The notes under the pieces are model-generated. The model saw nothing but the letters and a program-made list of their open reading frames with translations, made no database searches and was not told the DNA's origin. The position numbers were made by a program, and so were the translations under genes. From an uncultured Bacteroidales bacterium (GTDB lineage Bacteria; Bacteroidota; Bacteroidia; Bacteroidales; UBA1715): a DNA stretch of 16,294 nt. The first letter of the stretch is position 1. Each line of letters opens with the position of its first letter. Positions 12,057-16,294 of the stretch are shown here, piece by piece. The stretch is from positions 1 to 16,294 of the forward strand of contig CALAUG010000057.1 of assembly GCA_937892155.1 (NCBI GenBank), read 5' to 3'.

Positions 12057-12833
12057 ATGAAAAATTTTACAGACATACAAGCTGCTTTATGGGTTGACGG
12101 CCCCGCTGCCGTCAATACCAAAACAGGTGTGTTGTATATCAACGAAAATGAGTTCTACAAACTTGGCGAAAATTCGCGCCGTTTTGTCATTATGCATGAA
12201 CTCGGACATCTAAATTCCGATAAAACCGGAGAGTATGCAGCTGATGAATATGCGTTTGAAAAGATGGTCGGACTTGGTGATTCGTCAATCAAGATAATAA
12301 AAGCATTTTATGATGCTATGCCATTCACCGATTCGGAACAAAAACAACGTGCAGAAGTGTTACTAAAAAAAGTTTTTGAAAATGAGTTTAGGAATGGGAA
12401 CACCAAGGCTAAAGCCGTTGTTGACATCTTCGATTCCATTATGCCAGGAGAAGAAAATTTGCATAATTTCTTCAAAAATGGATCATTGTTGAAGATAAGT
12501 GGAAAAATCGGACAGGCAATAGGTGGAGTTCTCACTGCTATTCCTGTAACAAGTGCTATAGGTGCGGCCGTAACAGCGGCAGGTTCGGCACAAGTTGCAG
12601 CGGGAAATAACATTGCTGCAAAAATTGCAGATGGAGAAGCTGCCGCAGGTGAAATAGAAGCCTATTTATCTCAGCTCGAAGCAGAAGCTAAGTTAGAGGA
12701 CTTACAGCGCGAAGTTGATATGGCTACAGAAAAGACTGAAAAACTTGATGAAGAAAAAAAGAAAAACACAGGTGTTTTCATAGTTGTAGCTATAGTGGTT
12801 ATTGGATTAATATTTTTATTTCTAAAAGATTAA
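12057..12833 (+). CDS. Zinc metallopeptidase with C-terminal membrane anchor
   Basis: The 258-residue protein carries HELGH at 47-51, with Glu48 as the likely base and His47/His51 as zinc ligands. Glu59 or Asp63 in GEYAADEYAF is a likely third ligand, a gluzincin-style layout. The catalytic part is short (about 1-110). After it come a Gly/Ala-rich, weakly hydrophobic stretch (about 160-200), a charged coiled coil (about 205-235), and a C-terminal span at 239-258 (GVFIVVAIVVIGLIFLF). Its place among virion membrane proteins suggests a maturation protease or a peptidase that helps cross the host envelope. Whether it cuts protein or peptidoglycan cross-links cannot be told from sequence. Confidence 0.75.
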   Translation: MKNFTDIQAALWVDGPAAVNTKTGVLYINENEFYKLGENSRRFVIMHELGHLNSDKTGEYAADEYAFEKMVGLGDSSIKIIKAFYDAMPFTDSEQKQRAEVLLKKVFENEFRNGNTKAKAVVDIFDSIMPGEENLHNFFKNGSLLKISGKIGQAIGGVLTAIPVTSAIGAAVTAAGSAQVAAGNNIAAKIADGEAAAGEIEAYLSQLEAEAKLEDLQREVDMATEKTEKLDEEKKKNTGVFIVVAIVVIGLIFLFLKD

Positions 12834-12836
12834 GGT

Positions 12837-13163
12837 ATGGTAGACGTAGAAGACTTGTGGTTTGAAGAGGTCGAAGAGGAAGATGAATCGCATCTTCTTG
12901 ATAACGACTTTGCAAAAGAATATGAAAAGGAACTAAAAAAGGAAAAGAGACGCGAACTGATAGGCAATATTGTAGGTACGCTTGGTAGTGTCGCAACAAC
13001 TGTTGTAACTGCGGTTTCACTATCTAAATCAAAATCAAAAGACGAATCGCAAGATAATGAAAATGCGAATCAAACTACTGGCGTTTCCGGCAATAACAAT
13101 ACAACTCTATTGATTGTTGGTGCTATAGTTATTATTGCTTGTTTAATTATCATGAAGAAATAG
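12837..13163 (+). CDS. Acidic tail-anchored membrane protein
   Basis: The 108-residue product has a strongly acidic N-terminus (DVEDLWFEEVEEEDE), a basic helical stretch (KKEKRRELIGN), a small-residue segment (GTLGSVATTVVTAVSLS) that might be a second weak membrane contact, a polar linker, and a C-terminal span at about 89-106 (TTLLIVGAIVIIACLII). It starts three bases after the peptidase gene. No family is recognised. It is a likely minor membrane component. Confidence 0.65.
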   Translation: MVDVEDLWFEEVEEEDESHLLDNDFAKEYEKELKKEKRRELIGNIVGTLGSVATTVVTAVSLSKSKSKDESQDNENANQTTGVSGNNNTTLLIVGAIVIIACLIIMKK

Positions 13164-13167
13164 ATTT

Positions 13168-13437
13168 ATGGCAGGAGCTGTTGATATAGTTTCGTCAATT
13201 GCAACAGCTGTTGCTGACACGGCAACAGCTGCTATTAATACTGTAGGCGCTCGAAATCGCCAAAAAGCAGCTATTAAGCATGAAGAAAAAATGCAAGAAT
13301 TGCAAAGCCAGTACGAAATGAAAATGGCTGAACTTCAATCCAAACAAAACAGTTCTTCGAGTGGTAGCATACTTCCAATTGTTTTGATAGGAATTGCCAT
13401 AGTTGCTATTGTTTATTGGTATAAAAAGAATAATTAA
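13168..13437 (+). CDS. Small tail-anchored membrane protein
   Basis: The 89-residue protein has an Ala-rich amphipathic N-terminus (about 1-28), a charged coiled-coil segment (about 29-55, AIKHEEKMQELQSQYEMKM), a Ser run, and a C-terminal span at about 67-84 (SILPIVLIGIAIVAIVYWY). Its stop codon abuts the next start. No family is recognised. It shares the general plan of its neighbours. Confidence 0.65.
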   Translation: MAGAVDIVSSIATAVADTATAAINTVGARNRQKAAIKHEEKMQELQSQYEMKMAELQSKQNSSSSGSILPIVLIGIAIVAIVYWYKKNN

Positions 13438-13848
13438 ATGAAAACGAAAGAATTACTATTAGTGATATTGTTGTATGTGATTGTTGCAATTGCAACCTAT
13501 TTTGCATACTTGCATCTTTTCAAAAAAGATAATGGAAATGGCGATGATAATGGTGATGATGAACCAGGAACAAAACACCAAACTGGATTAAATGAAATTA
13601 TTTCTGTTGGAGATAGTGTTCAATGTGTTGGTAAAGCAACCTTGCGTAGTTCTGCACAAATAAACGATGGATTAATCGACAATATTGTTAAAGACGATGC
13701 CAGAGGGCAATTAGGCAAGGTTTTAGATCGAATTGTAGATAGCGAAGGGAACGTATGGTGCAAAGTTGATCTTATTAATCCAGTAAGTGAATGGCTAATA
13801 ACATACGATGAAGTATATGTATTAGAAAATCAGATAACTAAACTATAA
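13438..13848 (+). CDS. N-anchored SH3-like protein
   Basis: This is a 136-residue protein with an N-terminal span (about 5-29), a Gly/Asn/Asp-rich linker (NGNGDDNGDDEPG) and a C-terminal SH3-like beta barrel (about 58-136): VQCVGKATLRSSAQ, the core GQLGKVLDRIVDS, WCKVDL and YDEVYVLEN. Bacterial SH3 domains bind peptidoglycan peptides. The core aligns with the protein at 15526 (GKIGKVIEVVD, WYRVELSEP), so the two are paralogs. As a membrane-anchored murein binder it may position the virion membrane against the host cell wall during entry. Confidence 0.7.
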   Translation: MKTKELLLVILLYVIVAIATYFAYLHLFKKDNGNGDDNGDDEPGTKHQTGLNEIISVGDSVQCVGKATLRSSAQINDGLIDNIVKDDARGQLGKVLDRIVDSEGNVWCKVDLINPVSEWLITYDEVYVLENQITKL

Positions 13849-13852
13849 TATT

Positions 13853-14269
13853 ATGAGAAAAGAAGAAATAAAATATTCAATTATAGCTGTTATAGTTATT
13901 GTATTAGTGTTTGTGGCGTTCAAATATGGTAAAGAGATTGCTGAAAGAGTACGAGAGCGGAAGCGTAATAGAGAACTCTACAAACACATAAATAAAGATA
14001 ATCTTACATACGGAAATAGTCAGTACGATGTTTTTGCAAAAAAATTATTTACTGCCATGGACGGATTAGGATCAGATGAAGATGCTATTTACGATGTCTT
14101 CAAAAAAATGAAAACAATAGATGATGTTCTAATGTTGCAAGTTGCATTCAATGAAGCTGAAGATGAAAATGAGACACTTGAAGAATGGCTAAAAGGCGAT
14201 TTAAGTTCAAGCGAGATTAAAACAATAAACAACTTACTCGAATCAAACGGAGTAATTTATTCTTTTTAA
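13853..14269 (+). CDS. Membrane-anchored protein with annexin-like repeat
   Basis: The 138 residues comprise an N-terminal span (about 8-25), a basic linker (KEIAERVRERKRNRE) and a C-terminal helical domain. Residues 62-80 (AKKLFTAMDGLGSDEDAIY) match the first half of an annexin-type repeat, whose calcium site is a GxGT/S-D/E turn (here GLGSDE, 71-76). The following helices (DVFKKM, VLMLQVAFNEAEDE, LEEWLKGDLSSSEIKTINNLL) also follow the repeat. A single repeat of this kind occurs in some bacterial and phage proteins associated with cell-wall-puncturing devices. Calcium or lipid binding is a guess from the motif. Confidence 0.65.
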   Translation: MRKEEIKYSIIAVIVIVLVFVAFKYGKEIAERVRERKRNRELYKHINKDNLTYGNSQYDVFAKKLFTAMDGLGSDEDAIYDVFKKMKTIDDVLMLQVAFNEAEDENETLEEWLKGDLSSSEIKTINNLLESNGVIYSF

Positions 14270-14272
14270 TAC

Positions 14273-14545
14273 ATGAAAAAGGAAACGATAATAGTACTGT
14301 CTATACTTGCTGTTGTGGCGATATTTATTCTTGTAATTGTGTTGAAAAAACACAAAAGCAGTGTTTTTCCATTAAAGCAAGGAAGTCGAGGCGATGAAGT
14401 TAGACAATTGCAGGCTGCACTCAACAAAAAAAGTGATGCTAAAATTGACGAAGATGGAATTTTTGGCCCCAAAACAGAAAGTCTTTTGATAGCGATAACT
14501 GGTAAATCAACAATAACAAAACGTGAATTTAAAAAATTGATATGA
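14273..14545 (+). CDS. Membrane-anchored PG_binding_1 protein
   Basis: This 90-residue protein has an N-terminal span at about 5-24 and then a PG_binding_1 domain (about 34-90): LKQGSRGDEVRQLQAALN, then DGIFGPKTESLL (61-72), both diagnostic of the three-helix peptidoglycan-binding fold. It has no catalytic domain of its own and would tether a membrane to murein. The next gene but one is a glucosaminidase, so binder and enzyme are probably used together in cell entry or exit. Confidence 0.85.
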   Translation: MKKETIIVLSILAVVAIFILVIVLKKHKSSVFPLKQGSRGDEVRQLQAALNKKSDAKIDEDGIFGPKTESLLIAITGKSTITKREFKKLI

Positions 14546-14706
14546 ACGATATTCTAAACTCTGAACTTTTACAAAAGCTGAAGGATGGACAATTACCAAC
14601 AGTTACAGTTGAAGCTGAAATATCAACATCGAGCATGTTGACACTTGGCATTGTTATTCTTGTAGTTGGAACGGTATTAATTGCAGGAGCAAAATTGATG
14701 AAATAA
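14542..14706 (+). CDS. 54-residue tail-anchored membrane protein
   Basis: This small open frame (MNDILNSELLQKLKDGQLPT...) starts with an ATGA overlap onto the previous stop. Its own stop overlaps the next start as TAATG, so it fits the operon on both sides. A polar amphipathic N-terminus (1-30) is followed by a C-terminal span at about 33-51 (LTLGIVILVVGTVLIAGA). It is probably real despite its size and likely a minor membrane component. Confidence 0.65.
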   Translation: MNDILNSELLQKLKDGQLPTVTVEAEISTSSMLTLGIVILVVGTVLIAGAKLMK

Positions 14707-15167
14707 TGATAACACTTGATGACATAAAGACATTGGCTGTTAAAAACGCACACGGAGGTATGCTTCCAAGTGTATTTGCTGCACAAGCAATATTAGAATC
14801 TGGAATATTGTCTGGCGGTTCTATATTGTCGAACAAATACAACAATTATTTTGGTATTAAAGCAGGTTCATCATGGAAAGGTAAAACAGTAAGTCTCCCT
14901 ACTAAAGAGGTTATCAATGGTCAAACAACTACCGTAACTGCAAAATTCCGTGTATATGATACAGCATCGGATAGTTTTGCCGACCGTTCTAAATTGCTGT
15001 TATCATTAAGCAGATATAAAGATGCTTATTCTAAAACTACACCTAAAGAACAGGCAGAAGCACTCCAAAAGGCTGGTTATGCCACAGCAACGTCGTATGC
15101 AAATAGCATAATTAGTCTTATAAACAAGTACAATTTGGAAGAACTTGATAAAAAAAAAACGATATGA
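14706..15167 (+). CDS. GH73-type endo-beta-N-acetylglucosaminidase
   Basis: The 153-residue enzyme should cut glycan strands of peptidoglycan. It matches the glucosaminidase (GH73) domain over nearly its whole length: PSVFAAQAILESGILSGG with the catalytic Glu at residue 31, then LSNKYNNYFGIK (about 41-52), FRVYDTASDSFADRSKLLL, a Tyr-rich stretch (SRYKDAYSKTTPKEQAEAL), and GYATATSYANSIISLI near the end. It has no signal peptide or membrane span, unlike its neighbours. Placement inside the structural operon points to a virion entry enzyme or the endolysin. No clear holin is identified. Confidence 0.88.
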   Translation: MITLDDIKTLAVKNAHGGMLPSVFAAQAILESGILSGGSILSNKYNNYFGIKAGSSWKGKTVSLPTKEVINGQTTTVTAKFRVYDTASDSFADRSKLLLSLSRYKDAYSKTTPKEQAEALQKAGYATATSYANSIISLINKYNLEELDKKKTI

Positions 15168-15244
15168 AAGTACTTAACATTATTTCATTAGGTGTTGCTG
15201 CACTTTTGGTTTGCTTGCTTGCATACACAGTTATTAAACAATAA
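15164..15244 (+). CDS. 26-residue single-span peptide
   Basis: This is a tiny frame starting with an ATGA overlap onto the glucosaminidase stop: MKVLNIISLG, then a span AALLVCLLAYTV, and a basic end. The length fits one membrane helix and nothing else. Adjacent to the lytic enzyme it could be a minimal holin-like or virion membrane peptide. The evidence is the overlap and composition only. Confidence 0.45.
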   Translation: MKVLNIISLGVAALLVCLLAYTVIKQ

Positions 15245-15255
15245 AAAGTAAAGGT

Positions 15256-15519
15256 ATGGATTACAGCTACTCAAGCGAAATATTACAGGCAATTGGACAG
15301 GCTCCATTGATAGAACAGGTTGCGATTGACGATAATCACAAGGTTATCTATATGGGATTTCCTCGACAGCGTGATATAACAAAATGCTGCATCAAAAAGA
15401 TTGATTATGTGAAAGATGGACAATCTGAAACATGGGTAACGAAATGGTCTAATGGGATGCAGGAACAAAATTGCGACTGGGAAGATAGAGAAACTATTAC
15501 GTATAATTTTTTAATATAG
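15256..15519 (+). CDS. Soluble protein of unknown function in the late operon
   Basis: The 87 residues contain no membrane span, which sets this protein apart in the operon. It reads as mainly beta (EQVAIDDNHKVIYMGF, CCIKKIDYVKDG, WVTKWSNGMQEQ, ETITYNFLI) with two adjacent Cys at about 44-45. It could be a minor capsid, spike-base or chaperone-like component. No family is recognised. Confidence 0.65.
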   Translation: MDYSYSSEILQAIGQAPLIEQVAIDDNHKVIYMGFPRQRDITKCCIKKIDYVKDGQSETWVTKWSNGMQEQNCDWEDRETITYNFLI

Positions 15520-15525
15520 GAGACT

Positions 15526-15915
15526 ATGAAAAAAGCACTTTTAATCATATTACCAATAATTGTAGTTATAGTTGTCATTTTACTTTTCTTAAAGAAAAAC
15601 AAAGATAATGACGATGATTCTGGTACCGATACGAAAACCGTTATCGGGAAAACCGCATTTGCCAAAAATCCAAATGGTATAAACATTCGTCGTGGGCAAT
15701 CAACAACAGCTACAATTATAAAAAAAGATGCCACAGGTAAAATAGGTAAGGTAATCGAAGTTGTTGATGGCGCTGATTTGTTAAGTACCGAAAAATGGTA
15801 CCGTGTTGAATTGTCTGAACCAGCAATTTATAACGAAACAACAGGTATTGCTGGAGGTATGATGCACACAGCTACTATTGGATATGTTCGTAGTGATGTC
15901 GTAACTCTTGAATAA
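15526..15915 (+). CDS. N-anchored SH3-domain protein
   Basis: This 129-residue protein starts with an N-terminal span at about 4-22 (ALLIILPIIVVIVVILLF), followed by a Lys/Asp linker and an SH3_3-like domain (about 40-129): a first strand with NGINIRRGQSTTATII, the core GKIGKVIEVVD, then WYRVELSE and the closing GYVRSDVVTL. This is the clearest SH3 domain here and a paralog of the protein at 13438. It likely binds the cell wall from the viral or host membrane. A 14-residue insertion (IYNETTGIAGGMMH) lengthens a loop before the last strand. Confidence 0.75.
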   Translation: MKKALLIILPIIVVIVVILLFLKKNKDNDDDSGTDTKTVIGKTAFAKNPNGINIRRGQSTTATIIKKDATGKIGKVIEVVDGADLLSTEKWYRVELSEPAIYNETTGIAGGMMHTATIGYVRSDVVTLE

Positions 15916-15917
15916 TT

Positions 15918-16294
15918 ATGAATACAACTTTAAATCCATTTACTGGGCGACTTGATTTAGTTGGAGACGGTGGAGCTTCACCAACAACAGGTGAATCATT
16001 CTATGGAGCTACGCCAATATCTAACGGGACATATTGGGCTAAAATAGCACAGTTCAATATCGTTGCAGGTCTTAATGTTGGGCATAATCTTGTTGCAATG
16101 TTTCATTTGATGCGCTGCAATGCGATGCCGTATTCTAATCGTTCCAGTTTGGGCGTAAAAGAAGCGACGATATTTGTGTCGTTAAGTTCGATTCACACCG
16201 ATGGCAACATCCAGGAAATAGTTTTTGAATCGTCGTATGGAATATTGCAGGAAGAGGTAATGTTGATTAAAACGGAACATACAAGTTCTAAGCT
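15918..16294 (+). CDS. Adhesin/receptor-binding-like protein, 5' part only
   Basis: The frame starts at ATG 15918, two bases after the previous stop, and runs open for 125 codons to the window edge. The N-terminus MNTTLNPFTGRLDLVGDGG resembles the short assembly motif seen at the head of phage fibre and spike proteins (NPFTGxLDLV). The rest is beta-rich (YWAKIAQFNIVAG, NLVAMFHLMR, EATIFVSLSS, IQEIVFESSYG, EEVMLIKTE), like the sandwich domains at fibre tips. I infer a host-recognition spike. A second, larger coat protein is the main alternative. There is no membrane span in the visible part. Confidence 0.55.
   Translation, partial: MNTTLNPFTGRLDLVGDGGASPTTGESFYGATPISNGTYWAKIAQFNIVAGLNVGHNLVAMFHLMRCNAMPYSNRSSLGVKEATIFVSLSSIHTDGNIQEIVFESSYGILQEEVMLIKTEHTSSK

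Noticed and set aside
15918..16294. Circular closure joining the right-edge gene to position 1
   Set aside because: Both edge frames stay open across such a join, but no terminal overlap is visible in the window, so circularity cannot be concluded.

Overview
The window looks like part of an AT-rich temperate virus or plasmid-like prophage of a Bacteroidota host. The host call rests on promoter-like motifs of the Bacteroidota type (TAnnTTTGY at -7) upstream of several genes, a DUF4248-type helix-turn-helix protein, and antitoxins that begin MATVTLEYDARN / MATITLEYDARN. The viral call rests on a Walker-type genome-packaging ATPase, a primase-SF3 helicase, a late operon of about a dozen small single-span membrane proteins with virion-style murein modules, and an adhesin-like gene at the right edge. 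No tail, terminase, portal or HK97-type genes are visible. My best reading is therefore a tailless, membrane-containing icosahedral virus, but this is an inference.

Layout. 1-550: leftward repressor gene (cut by the window start, ending in 21-bp repeats that encode coiled-coil heptads) and a divergent control region with palindromic operators. 567-1064: YoeB-type toxin-antitoxin module and terminator. 1088-1630: four tRNA-like RNA elements with perfect, mutually different acceptor stems but unusual centres. 1653-5789: replication operon, with a small HTH protein, a 914-residue primase-helicase, and small accessory genes including a DUF3850/ASCH-like protein. It ends at a strong terminator. 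5852-6484: non-coding, with about twelve GTTACAAA-type repeats (candidate origin) and a second TGTAMA-rich cluster. 6485-6985: PBECR-like nuclease and terminator. 6987-7266: non-coding region rich in hairpins. 7267-9544: operon of a coiled-coil protein, two unknowns, the packaging ATPase and a DUF4248-like HTH protein. 9575-10210: second toxin-antitoxin module and a terminator almost identical to the one at 5820. 10211-10260: 10-bp phased repeats. 10316-16294: late structural/entry operon running off the window.

How the genes fit together. The repressor and its operators would hold a lysogenic state, while two addiction modules stabilise the element. The primase-helicase with the repeat-rich region would replicate the genome. 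The ATPase would package DNA into a particle whose likely coat protein is the beta-rich 199-residue product. The membrane proteins, a zinc metallopeptidase, a GH73 glucosaminidase, a PG_binding_1 protein, an annexin-like protein and paralogous SH3 proteins would make up the viral membrane and the cell-wall penetration apparatus. Functional assignments are from sequence reading only; no database search was run.
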